Source: JAXDAY01 sp034679345
GTDB taxonomy: Bacteria; Eisenbacteria; RBG-16-71-46; CAIMUX01; VGJL01
DNA length: 64,000 nucleotides
Assembly: GCA_034679345.1 (NCBI GenBank)
Contig: JAXDAY010000019.1
Location: forward strand, 124,001 to 188,000
Reading direction: 5' to 3'
The position numbers were made by a program, and so were the translations under genes. How positions within the stretch are numbered: the first letter of the stretch is position 1; each line of letters begins with the position of its first letter. The notes under the pieces were generated by a model that was not told where the DNA came from, did not search any database, and saw nothing but the letters and a program-made list of their open reading frames with translations. Shown here piece after piece: positions 25,054-33,683 of the stretch.

Positions 25054-26274
25054 TCAGCGGCGGATCACGAAGGCCCGGGCCTCGCGGCCGGCGGCAGACT
25101 CGCACCGCAAGAAGTAGATCCCGCTCGCGAGCCGCGCCCGGAACTCCTCGCTAGGCTGCCACTCCTGAATAGCGACGCCGGCTCTGAGATCGCGATCGAG
25201 GATCACCGCCACCTGACGGCCTCCCGCGTCCACGACCGAGACGCGGACTCTCCCGGGCCGGCTCAACCGGATGTCGTACCGTATCGCCCCCGAAGCGGGG
25301 TTCGGCCATGGAGCGCCGAGCACTCCAGTGCCGGCGCTGATCTCATGGACTTCCGCCGGATCGAGGACATGGATCGTCACCGGAATGCAGTTAGACCGCG
25401 TACAGCAGCCTCCGTGCGCCCAGATCTTGCCCGCGTGCACCCCCGGCCCTAGCTCGCCTGCATCGATCTCGGCCCGATACCAGATCTGCTGCCACCCCTG
25501 GTCCGGTGGGTACCCGAAGAGATCGACATGAATCCAGGCTGGCTCGGCCGAGAGTCCACCGAATCCGGCGCCATAGGGGGGACAGCATTCCGGCAGGCCG
25601 GGGCAATAGGGTCCGGTGTGACCAAAGACTCCGAGCGTGTCGGACCAGACTTCGTTCGGAAGCAGGGTCAGATCGACAGATCCGGGCTGGAAGCTCCCCG
25701 CCGCGTCCAGGTACTGGCAGAGATCGCAGTGCCCATGCGGCGCGGCGCCGCACCAATCCCCGATGTCGACATAGAGCCCCATGTACTCATCCGTGTCGTA
25801 CCCCCAGCATGTGCGCAGAAGCCGAGGCTCCGCCCGGAACGTTCCGGGGACCGGGCAATCCATCCAGACGCGGAGGAACGTCTGATCCTCCGGGCAACCC
25901 TCGAATGTGAATCGCAGCGTCGATCCCGGACTGCTCGGATCGCCCGACACGAGCGTCCCTGCGCACGACTCCCAACCGAGGAAGCTCCAGGCGGCAGGCC
26001 AGTGGAGTCGCACCTCGACGATGTCCGTGGGATCCATCCACGGCACGCGCGCGAGGACGAACTCGTGCAACCCGAGATCGAGATCCCAGGTCTCACCGGA
26101 GCATGCGCCGGGGGCATTCGCGCAGGTGTTGTCGGGCGACCAGTCGCGCTCGCCGAGCGAGAGGATCGGGACCGGCATCTGGGCGGAAGCCACGGCAGGA
26201 AACGCGAGGAGCAGCGCAACGAAGATCGTGATTGAGCGAGAAGTCGCTTCATGTGCGAACGGGCGACGGGACAT
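25054..26274 (-). CDS. Secreted Cys-rich protein with C-terminal sorting-type module
   Basis: The 406-aa protein starts at ATG 26274 with GGAGG upstream. A twin-basic N-terminus is followed by a hydrophobic signal sequence ending AVASAQ. The body is rich in Trp and paired Cys (CANAPGACSG, CGAAPHGHCDLCQ, CPGLPECCPP, GGCCTRSNC), pointing to an extracytoplasmic, disulfide-bonded fold; repeats are not obvious. The last 80 residues (LGAPWPNPASGAIRYDIRLS...ASGIYFLRCESA) are the Ig-like sorting-type module. Function unknown; probably surface-displayed. Confidence 0.83.
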   Translation of the reverse strand: MSRRPFAHEATSRSITIFVALLLAFPAVASAQMPVPILSLGERDWSPDNTCANAPGACSGETWDLDLGLHEFVLARVPWMDPTDIVEVRLHWPAAWSFLGWESCAGTLVSGDPSSPGSTLRFTFEGCPEDQTFLRVWMDCPVPGTFRAEPRLLRTCWGYDTDEYMGLYVDIGDWCGAAPHGHCDLCQYLDAAGSFQPGSVDLTLLPNEVWSDTLGVFGHTGPYCPGLPECCPPYGAGFGGLSAEPAWIHVDLFGYPPDQGWQQIWYRAEIDAGELGPGVHAGKIWAHGGCCTRSNCIPVTIHVLDPAEVHEISAGTGVLGAPWPNPASGAIRYDIRLSRPGRVRVSVVDAGGRQVAVILDRDLRAGVAIQEWQPSEEFRARLASGIYFLRCESAAGREARAFVIRR

Positions 26275-26384
26275 CCCTCACCTCCATCCGATGGGTCGAT
26301 TCACGCCGCGGAGACAGTCCACCCTCGCGATATCAAGGGCAACGACTCCGCCCACCCGTCGACCCTCTTCCACTGAACTCGCAC

Positions 26385-27872
26385 CTATCGCACCTGGACG
26401 AATCGGCCGGTGCCCGGCGATCCCTCGAGACGGCAGTAGTAGACTCCGGTTCGAACCGGTTCGCCTGTCGGGCCGCATCCATCCCACTCGATCGCGCCGT
26501 CCATCCCACGATCGACGGGCAGCGCACGAACGAGCCGGCCGGATGCGTCGAAGATCCGCAATAGCCCCGACGCCCCACCCAGAAACCGGAATGTCAGGCG
26601 GCCCCGCGCGGGGTTCGGGGCACAGGTGAGCCGGCCGGGCTGAACCGGCCCGAGCCCTTCCACCGCAGCGGGAGAGGTGATCCCCGATCGATGGTAGACG
26701 CCTTGCATGAAGGGGCTCTCCCGGTTGTCGCGCCAGACCACGTCGATATTGCAGATCGGATCCACGGCGACGGCTGGAGCGACCGCATCTCCTTCGCCGG
26801 TCGTGACCGTCTCCGGATCGCCGAAGAGCGTCCCGTGGATGTTTCTGTAGACGATGATCCAGCGTTGAGGCGGAGAGGCGTATTCCTGCCAGACGATGTG
26901 CAGGTCGGAGTACGGCCCTTCGCAGCGGCTCCCCGCGATCTTGGGACAGCTGGAAGGATTCTCCGTAAGGGAGACGGGCTCCGACCAGGCCGTTCCATTC
27001 AGCCTGGAGTAGCAGATCAACCCCAGGGAGCTCTGCCGCTCCATCACGGCGTGCACGCCTCCCGATGGCGTCACCGCGATGTCCGGATGGCCCATTGGCG
27101 TGGAGCCGTCGCCGACCATCACTTCGGGCGACCAGGCTCCCGACACGCATCGACGATGATAGACGCGATCCGTTCCCGTTCGGTCGTCTTGCCAGAGCAC
27201 ATGGACATCGCCGTTCGGCGCGACCGCCATCGCGGGCTCAACGGAGTTGACGGCGTTTGCGGTCAACGGCTCCTGTTCCGACCAGCCGGTGCCATCCCAG
27301 CGCGCATAGAAGATCTCCCGGAAGGCAGGCGGAGGGTAGGAGTCGCCCTGGTCCCAGACGATGTGCACGGCTCCGTCCGGGCCGGCCGCAAGGCGCGGGT
27401 GGTTCGCAAGGCGCCCTTCGTAATCGTTCAAACGGATGGCGGGAGTCCAGGCGCCCGAGTCATACCGCCGGTAGAAGATTCCTTGTTGCCCGTCGTCGTC
27501 ATCGGCCCATGCGACATGGATTCGCTCCTCGGCGTCGATGGCGATCGTCGGATTCGCCGTTCCCCAGGAATCGGAGAGCTGAACGATGGGATCCCAATCG
27601 GTGCCGTGGCCGGCCCGGTAGAAGAGCTGATCCCCTTGGTCTTCCCCGATCTGCTCGGACCAGACGATGTGCGTTCTTCCGTCGTCTCCCGTTGCGGCGG
27701 CAGGCCCCGTCAACGACCACATGGGGAACTCGGTGATCGTTGTCTCTTCCAGCCAGTCCACTGCGCCGGCGATACGAGGGGCTTGTGCGAGGAGGACCAT
27801 GCAGCAGAGCGCGGAAGCGGCGGGAGGGAGAGAGCGGCTCAAGTGACGGAACGCCTGGGTCCATCGCGTCAT
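26385..27872 (-). CDS. Secreted beta-propeller-like protein with C-terminal sorting-type module
   Basis: The 495-aa protein starts at ATG 27872 (AGGAGG six bases upstream). A hydrophobic signal segment (ALCCMVLLAQAPRIAGA) is followed by six or more repeats of about 50 residues with the pattern 'h-x-D-x-x-G-x-x-H-I-V-W-x-D/E' (TGDDGRTHIVWSE, IDAEERIHVAWAD, AGPDGAVHIVWDQ, APNGDVHVLWQD). These are BNR/sialidase-like propeller blades. A sorting-type module closes the protein (CAPNPARGRLTFRF...TGVYYCRLEGS). No catalytic sialidase residues can be assigned, so binding or display is more likely than glycan hydrolysis. Confidence 0.85.
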   Translation of the reverse strand: MTRWTQAFRHLSRSLPPAASALCCMVLLAQAPRIAGAVDWLEETTITEFPMWSLTGPAAATGDDGRTHIVWSEQIGEDQGDQLFYRAGHGTDWDPIVQLSDSWGTANPTIAIDAEERIHVAWADDDDGQQGIFYRRYDSGAWTPAIRLNDYEGRLANHPRLAAGPDGAVHIVWDQGDSYPPPAFREIFYARWDGTGWSEQEPLTANAVNSVEPAMAVAPNGDVHVLWQDDRTGTDRVYHRRCVSGAWSPEVMVGDGSTPMGHPDIAVTPSGGVHAVMERQSSLGLICYSRLNGTAWSEPVSLTENPSSCPKIAGSRCEGPYSDLHIVWQEYASPPQRWIIVYRNIHGTLFGDPETVTTGEGDAVAPAVAVDPICNIDVVWRDNRESPFMQGVYHRSGITSPAAVEGLGPVQPGRLTCAPNPARGRLTFRFLGGASGLLRIFDASGRLVRALPVDRGMDGAIEWDGCGPTGEPVRTGVYYCRLEGSPGTGRFVQVR

Positions 27873-28374
27873 CAGCGGCCTCCTCGGGAGTGCCCGAAGA
27901 ATCATCCCACGAAAGTATACGCCCGGCGCGAACCGACCTCAATCATGCGCTAGGCCCGGGTCAGGACGAGCCGAGCCATATTCAGGCCCAACATCGGGAT
28001 CGTCCCCGCCCAGGGATCAACGGTGCGCGGCTCGAGCGAGGACCGTCTGCCCCTTGAGCCCTCAGACGGGAGGGCGAGGTTCTGCCATCGATAGCCCCGA
28101 TCCCGAGATCTCGCCGGCCATGCGTCCGGATGTGGTGGCCGTTGTGCGAGTGATGACCGAGCCGATTCCCTGGGGACGCGTCAAAAAAACCCACTCCGGA
28201 TATCCCTTCCTGCTAGGATCCTGGGTTTCTTTGCGGCAGAGCCGCGTGGGGAGGAGATCGGCGCCGCCGGCCTGGCCGTGCGCGCAGACCGCTACGCCCC
28301 GCGGATCGCGCATTCTCCAACACGCAACCATGACTTGGACGACCAAGTTCGTGCATCGATAGGAGGCTCGAACC
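27873..28374. other. Divergent intergenic region, 502 bp
   Basis: It separates the leftward propeller gene from the rightward pair that follows, so it should hold two promoters, but I found no convincing -35/-10 pair. The one clear structure is the inverted repeat at 28183-28232. No gene is apparent. Confidence 0.5.
28183..28232. repeat. Inverted repeat with A/T-tract arms
   Basis: AAAAAAACCCA (28183-28193) pairs with TGGGTTTCTTT (28222-28232) with one mismatch; the 28-base loop contains two small palindromes, GGATATCC and GGATCC. It resembles a bidirectional terminator but lies in a divergent region, so a binding site is also possible. Confidence 0.35.
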
Positions 28375-29184
28375 ATGAAGGCACTCATTCGAACGGCGGT
28401 CCTTGCCCTGGCCCTGCTGGCTGGCGTGAGCGTCGCCCACGGGCAGACATGGAACATCCAGGTCGTCGACGACGCGGGCGATACGGGTTACGACTCCCAG
28501 ACCGTCGTCGACGGCGCCGGCATCCCCTACATCTTCTACAAATCGAGCGGCAGCCAGATGTACCTCGCCTACTGGGTCCCCGGTGAGGGCGGCGCGGGCG
28601 GATGGCAGTACATGACCCTGGAGAGCAGTGTCCCCGTGGGCTACACGTATGACGTCCTGGTCGATCCTGACGGCCGCTTCCGCATCGCCTACGCCCGGGT
28701 CAACGCTGTCCGCTATGGCATCTTCGATCCGGTTGCCAAGACCTGGGTGCTGGGGCCGGAGACGGTCACGGGCGCGCTCGCCTACTCCCACGTCGATCTG
28801 GTCCTCACGACGATCGGGCAGGATGTGATTCCTGTTCTCTCGGTCAACCAGGAAAACAGCAAGGTCTATGTCTATCGTCGCGATCCGGGAAGCGGCGTCT
28901 GGACGAGCACCCAGGTTGATCCTCTCCACAATGCGAGTCGGGCGAGCTCCATCGCCATCGACTCGACCCAGAACATGCATGTGAGCTTCTACGAGCCGAC
29001 GGGAGCGAATCTGATGTACGCCACCAAGGCGTGGGATGACACCATCTGGCAGATCGGCACTGTCGACATCGCGGGAAACGTCGGCGACTACAGCTCGATC
29101 GCCGTCACGCCCGACGACCAGGTCCATATCATTTACTACGACGCGACCAATGGGGACCTGAAGTACGCGGCCCTGAACCCATAG
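28375..29184 (+). CDS. Secreted beta-propeller-like protein without sorting module
   Basis: The 269-aa protein starts at ATG 28375 (AGGAGG eight bases upstream) with a clear signal peptide (MKALIRTAVLALALLAGVSVAHG). The mature part begins QTWNIQVVDDAGDTGYDSQ and has four or five repeats of strand-rich text with 'V-D-x-x-G-x-x-H-I/V-x-Y' turns (VVDGAGIPYIFYKS, VDPDGRFRIAYAR, IDSTQNMHVSFYE, VTPDDQVHIIYYD). It stops at the end of the last blade, without the C-terminal module its neighbours carry, so it may be periplasmic or released. It is followed 31 bp later by a longer relative, probably co-transcribed. Confidence 0.85.
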   Translation: MKALIRTAVLALALLAGVSVAHGQTWNIQVVDDAGDTGYDSQTVVDGAGIPYIFYKSSGSQMYLAYWVPGEGGAGGWQYMTLESSVPVGYTYDVLVDPDGRFRIAYARVNAVRYGIFDPVAKTWVLGPETVTGALAYSHVDLVLTTIGQDVIPVLSVNQENSKVYVYRRDPGSGVWTSTQVDPLHNASRASSIAIDSTQNMHVSFYEPTGANLMYATKAWDDTIWQIGTVDIAGNVGDYSSIAVTPDDQVHIIYYDATNGDLKYAALNP

Positions 29185-29215
29185 CCGGGCTCGACCCGAT
29201 ACTTGGAGAGAATCA

Positions 29216-30823
29216 ATGTTGAGACGACGATGCATCCTAGTGGGTCTGGCAGGGTTTGCGGTTGCCGCGGCATTCTGGTGCGCATGCGCCTCGGCGCAGA
29301 CGTGGACCATCAGCACCCTCGACGCGGACGGCGATGTGGGCCGTTACGCCGACCTTCAGGTCGACTCGGACGGGGATCTCCACGTCCTCTATCTCCGGAC
29401 CGCCAATCCGACGATCAAGATCATCTCTGAGCAGAACGGAGTCTGGGGCGCTCCGCAGGTGGTCGACGCCTCAGGGGCGGCGACCGGGCCCTTCTCCCTC
29501 GCGCTGAACGCCTCTGACGAGGGCAAGGTCTCGTTCAGGCGGACCGATCACGGCGCGCTCGGCTACGCGGGGCCGGAGGAGTCCCGATCGTGGTCAGCCT
29601 CCGCGGTCGTGCAGCAGGACGACGTGGGGCGTTCTCTCACGCTTCTCATGCTTCCGGACGGGGAGATCGCGGCCGCCTATCGCAACCAGACCGCGGGGAG
29701 TCTGCACACCATCCGCCGCTCCGGCGGAGTTTGGGGCGCCCCCGAAGTGGTCGACCCAGGTCCGGGCAGAGGCACCTACGCCGACATCGCGCACCGCCCC
29801 GGCGTGGGCTACGCGTTCAGCGAGTATTCCCCCCAGGACGGGGCCCAGCTCTTCCTCGATCCGGCGATCGAAGCCCGTTCGTGGAGCATCGCGCCCGCGA
29901 CGGCGGAGGTGGATGATGTCGGGCAGAATCTCGCGATCTTCTCGGCGTCCGACGGAACGATAGGGGCCTCATACCGCAATGCCACTCAGGGCACCCTCCA
30001 GCACATCCGCCGGGAGGGGAGCGCATGGACGGCCCCCGTAACCATCGATGGCGGCGTGAATCGGGGCTGCTACAGCGATCTGGCGCGCATGCCGGACGGA
30101 AGGTACTGCTTCTCGGAGTACGATGTAGGGCATGGCTCTCTCCTCCTCGCCCATCCGGACTTCCAGGCGCGACACTTCAGCACGCTCCTCGTCGATGGCT
30201 TGCTGAAGTCCGGGAGGCAGCTTTCGGTCTTTCAGAACGCCAATGGTCGCCTTGACTGCGCGTACGTGACCGAGGAGGCGGATGGGCGCCAAAAGCTGAA
30301 GGCCGCGGAAATTGTCCCCGGCTACGCCTACATCGTTCGCACGGTCGCTGACTCCATCAGTCCCGCGCTGGACGCGACGATCAAACCGGACGTGGCCGTG
30401 TCGGGGGATCTCGACTGGCACATCTCCTATCGAATGACGGTACCGAACCACCTGTACGAGGCATCCACGAGCAACTTCCAGCTCCTGCCCGCGGACGCTC
30501 CGGAGGCGCCTCAGGAAGGGGAACCGCAGGTGGCGGGTGGCTCGTTCTTGCGGAACACATATCCGAATCCGGCGCCATCGGGCTTCCGGGTGCAGCTTGC
30601 AGCCGCCCGCGCGGGCGAGGGGACGATCGCCGTCTATGACATCCAGGGTCGCTGCGTACGCCGCATGGCCATGCGCTGCGCCCAGGGAGAGAACACGGTT
30701 CCCTTCGACGGACGGACCGACTCCGGCGCGCCCCTCGCTCCGGGGGTCTACTTCGTCCGGGTCCATGTCGGCGATGAAGACCTCGGCCAGGTGAAGCTCG
30801 TCATCCTCGACCCCAAGAGCTGA
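29216..30823 (+). CDS. Secreted beta-propeller-like protein with C-terminal sorting-type module
   Basis: The 535-aa protein starts at ATG 29216 (GGAGAG upstream) with a signal peptide ending ACASAQ. The mature N-terminus (TWTISTLDADGDVGRYADLQVD) is plainly related to the preceding protein, indicating tandem duplication. Repeats such as 'DDVGRSLTLLMLPDGEIAAAYR' and 'DDVGQNLAIFSASDGTIGAS' recur about every 60-110 residues. The last 85 residues form the sorting-type module (NTYPNPAPSGFRVQL...IAVYDIQGRCVRR...APGVYFVRVHVG). A strong hairpin follows the stop. The ligand is unknown. Confidence 0.86.
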   Translation: MLRRRCILVGLAGFAVAAAFWCACASAQTWTISTLDADGDVGRYADLQVDSDGDLHVLYLRTANPTIKIISEQNGVWGAPQVVDASGAATGPFSLALNASDEGKVSFRRTDHGALGYAGPEESRSWSASAVVQQDDVGRSLTLLMLPDGEIAAAYRNQTAGSLHTIRRSGGVWGAPEVVDPGPGRGTYADIAHRPGVGYAFSEYSPQDGAQLFLDPAIEARSWSIAPATAEVDDVGQNLAIFSASDGTIGASYRNATQGTLQHIRREGSAWTAPVTIDGGVNRGCYSDLARMPDGRYCFSEYDVGHGSLLLAHPDFQARHFSTLLVDGLLKSGRQLSVFQNANGRLDCAYVTEEADGRQKLKAAEIVPGYAYIVRTVADSISPALDATIKPDVAVSGDLDWHISYRMTVPNHLYEASTSNFQLLPADAPEAPQEGEPQVAGGSFLRNTYPNPAPSGFRVQLAAARAGEGTIAVYDIQGRCVRRMAMRCAQGENTVPFDGRTDSGAPLAPGVYFVRVHVGDEDLGQVKLVILDPKS

Positions 30824-30840
30824 TCGCGCGAAGCCTCTCT

Positions 30841-30871
30841 CGGGAGCCCCTGGTCGAACCGGGGGCTCCCG
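30841..30871 (+). terminator. Strong GC hairpin after the propeller pair
   Basis: CGGGAGCCCC (30841-30850) pairs perfectly with GGGGCTCCCG (30862-30871) across an 11-base loop, 17 bases after the stop codon. There is no proper U-tract, only GAATCGTCTT, so termination may need help, but the stem is very stable. Confidence 0.6.
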
Positions 30872-31085
30872 GGGAATCGTCTTCGGCATCACCCGCGCGC
30901 TGGTCGGAACGTCACAGAGCAGATTGGTCCACGCCGTGGAGGTCCCACCCCTCCGCCACCAGCTCCTTTCGTCGCGCCACAACCCATGGAATCCTGTACG
31001 ATCGCCTGTCCGTCTGGATCACCTCCGCCCGGGGAGACCCGCTGGAAGTTCCTGCGACAAATGACCCAAAGCGAAGGAGCCGGTC

Positions 31086-32591
31086 ATGAGAAGCCCCCTG
31101 GATTCGCTGATGACGGGCCGCGCCCGGCCGTGGAGCGCCCGCGCGGCGCTCGCTTGCGCCACGCTGGTGGTTGGCCTGCAATCCGCCTCAATCGATGCGC
31201 ATGCCTCCGGTCTATGCGGACCGTGGGATCTCGTGGCCACGCCGAACATCGGCAACAGCGTCACCCGGCTCACGGCCGTGACCCGTCTCTCGCCGATCGA
31301 TGCCTGGTCGGTTGGATACTGGCGCAGCGAGCCCAGCGGGAGGGGCCCGCTCGTCATGCGTTGGGACGGATCGGCCTGGGTCCTGATCGATCTGCCGGAG
31401 ACGGGCCATCTGGGGACCTTGCCGGAGACCGCGGGCGTCGCCGCGGCGCCCGCGGGCGACGTCTGGGTCGCCGGGAATGTCACGACGACTTACCCGACCA
31501 ACAATCTTCCCCTCGTCCTCCGCTGGCGCGACGGATCCTGGGATTACGTGGAGACGGTCACGCTGCGTCCGCAGACGGTCTATCCATACGCGGCGCGCGG
31601 CGGGTTGGCGTATGAGGTGGATGCGCTCGCCGCCGACGACGTGTGGGCCGTGGGTCTCGCAAACGGTTTCGGAGATGGCGAGGCCACCTCGGTCCCGATG
31701 GCGCTTCACTGGAACGGATCGAGCTGGACGGACGTGGATGTACCACGCGTGGCGAACCGGCATCATGAGCTGAATGACCTCGTGGCGATCTCCGATGACG
31801 ATGTCTGGGCCGTGGGCGATTACCGGAACATCGGGGGCACCTTCCGGGGAGTCACCTATCACTGGGACGGGCAGGAGTGGTCCCACGTCTACAGCCCCAT
31901 CGAAGAGGTCTCCCAAAGTGGATTGGAGGACATCGCCGCGACGGGGCCGGACGATGTCTGGGCAATCGGCGGCGGAGACTCAGGCGTCATCTTGATGCAC
32001 TGGGACGGCACGCAGTGGAGTCTGGCCGAACCTCCTCCCGACTCCGGCGGCTCACTGATCGCGGTGGGCCCGAATGACTTGTGGGCGTCCGGCTGGAACG
32101 GATTCTGGCATTGGGACGGCGCGAGCTGGACGGAGGTCTCATCGAACGTGCCCGGGGCGACCTATGTCATCCGAAACGGCGGGATGGAGATCGTCGGGGA
32201 TTGCGACATCTGGTCCGTCGGCTTCTGGACGCTCGCGGACGGCATCACGAGCTTCACGCTCGCTGAGCGGCTGCAACTCCCTCCAACTGCCGTGGCCGAG
32301 ATCGAAGGGACGTCCATTCCGATCGCCTTCCCCAATCCATTCAGGCCGGGGGATGAGATTCGGCTCTCCCTGCCATCGGCGGGTAGAGCGAGCCTGACCG
32401 TACACGACCTTCAAGGAGGGCTCATCCGCAGACTCGATCTCGATCCCAATGCGAGTGGCGATCGAGTGTTGAGCTGGGATGGACGGCGAGAGATGGGGGG
32501 GAGCCTGCCTACGGGGGTCTACTTCCTGCGACTCCAGGCCGGAGTCGCGACGATCGAACGCAAGATCCTCCTCCTGGGAAGGACCCGGTAG
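31086..32591 (+). CDS. Secreted repeat protein with C-terminal sorting-type module
   Basis: The 501-aa protein starts at ATG 31086 (AAGGAG upstream) with a signal peptide ending SIDAHASG. The body repeats 'D-D-V-W-A-V-G' blades: LSPIDAWSVGYW, PAGDVWVAGN, AADDVWAVGLA, SDDDVWAVGDY, GPDDVWAIGGG, GPNDLWASGW, each followed by H-W-N/D-G-x-x-W strands. This is a Kelch/propeller-like array of about seven blades. The C-terminus is the sorting-type module (IAFPNPFRPGDEIRLSL...PTGVYFLRLQAG). It is probably displayed on the surface. It follows the previous cluster on the same strand, after a terminator-like hairpin. Confidence 0.86.
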   Translation: MRSPLDSLMTGRARPWSARAALACATLVVGLQSASIDAHASGLCGPWDLVATPNIGNSVTRLTAVTRLSPIDAWSVGYWRSEPSGRGPLVMRWDGSAWVLIDLPETGHLGTLPETAGVAAAPAGDVWVAGNVTTTYPTNNLPLVLRWRDGSWDYVETVTLRPQTVYPYAARGGLAYEVDALAADDVWAVGLANGFGDGEATSVPMALHWNGSSWTDVDVPRVANRHHELNDLVAISDDDVWAVGDYRNIGGTFRGVTYHWDGQEWSHVYSPIEEVSQSGLEDIAATGPDDVWAIGGGDSGVILMHWDGTQWSLAEPPPDSGGSLIAVGPNDLWASGWNGFWHWDGASWTEVSSNVPGATYVIRNGGMEIVGDCDIWSVGFWTLADGITSFTLAERLQLPPTAVAEIEGTSIPIAFPNPFRPGDEIRLSLPSAGRASLTVHDLQGGLIRRLDLDPNASGDRVLSWDGRREMGGSLPTGVYFLRLQAGVATIERKILLLGRTR

Positions 32592-32865
32592 GGATCGGCC
32601 GGCCTCGACGGCGCGTCGATCGCTGAGCTCGATCGTTCCGCGAATCTCCACGATCTCGCCGGCATTCACGCTTGCTCGTCGGCGTGCGCTTGGAGGATGA
32701 CGACTCACTCCCCGATATCGACGAATTCCGCTTACAGCCTCGACGACGATGCGCGGCTCTGCTATCCTACTCGGTGCTCGCCCGATACCTTGGGACCGTC
32801 TCCCCGCTGTACGCCTCCGGCCGCATTGCCGCGCGGGAAGAATTTTGAGGAAAGGAGATCATGTC

Positions 32866-33615
32866 ATGTCTCGGAAGATGCTCTCCATCGCGGCCAAGGT
32901 TCATCTGATTGCAGCGATGTTCCTCGCGCCAACGTTGTTCTCCGTGCCGCTCGCGACCGTCGCGCCCTGGCTGGGGGTCCCATCTGCTCTGGCCGATGAC
33001 GGATTCGTCGATGACTTCGAGGACGGCATCATCGATCCGTCGCACTGGACCTACGGCGGGACCATCACGGAATCCGATGGCGTCCTGCATCTGGATCGCG
33101 AAGACCCCGACGACTTCATTCAGACGAACGCGACTTTCAGCGGCGATTGGACGCTCGAGATGGACATCAGACTCGACGAGATCGTATGGAATGACATGTT
33201 TCACGGTATCTCGCTCACCGACGAGACCGGCCTCGGCATCAGCTTCGGCTACTCCATGTACGGAAAGCTCTTTCTTGCCGTGCATGACGGGCAGGGCGGA
33301 TCAGGCTACTACTACGCCGCGAACGGCACGAACCAGCCGGGGCAGTGGCTCAACTGGAAGTTCGTCCGCAGCGGAGGCACGGTCACGGTCCTGGTCAACG
33401 ACTCCGAGCCGATCCCCGGCGCTTGGATCGTGCCCGAGGATGCGCGCATCCGCATGCCGGGAATCTATGAGGATGGCGACGGCGGACCGCATAGCGGCGT
33501 CACCTCCTCGAGCGTGGACTTTTTCTCGATCGTCGCCGTGCCCTCGTCGGTGCCTGATCTGACGCCACGCGTAGAGCTCGGAAGCTGGGGAGAGGTTAAA
33601 GCGGCCTATCGCTAG
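32866..33615 (+). CDS. Secreted LamG/concanavalin-like protein
   Basis: The 249-aa protein starts at ATG 32866, eight bases after AAGGAG; an ATG five bases earlier is in another frame. The long signal sequence runs to PSALADDG. The mature part (FVDDFEDGIIDPSHWTYGG...VLHLDREDPDDFIQTNATFSGDWTLEMDIRLDEI...) has the strand order and FEDG...W start of LamG or DUF1349-like jelly-roll domains that bind or border carbohydrate. There is no sorting module; the tail ends VPDLTPRVELGSWGEVKAAYR. Its 3' end meets a leftward lipoprotein gene 68 bp on. Confidence 0.8.
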   Translation: MSRKMLSIAAKVHLIAAMFLAPTLFSVPLATVAPWLGVPSALADDGFVDDFEDGIIDPSHWTYGGTITESDGVLHLDREDPDDFIQTNATFSGDWTLEMDIRLDEIVWNDMFHGISLTDETGLGISFGYSMYGKLFLAVHDGQGGSGYYYAANGTNQPGQWLNWKFVRSGGTVTVLVNDSEPIPGAWIVPEDARIRMPGIYEDGDGGPHSGVTSSSVDFFSIVAVPSSVPDLTPRVELGSWGEVKAAYR

Positions 33616-33683
33616 AATCTTGGGCCGTCGACTCTGCCGGATCCCTCCGGAGGCCGAGAGGACGCCGCTCTCGAGGCGCTTCG

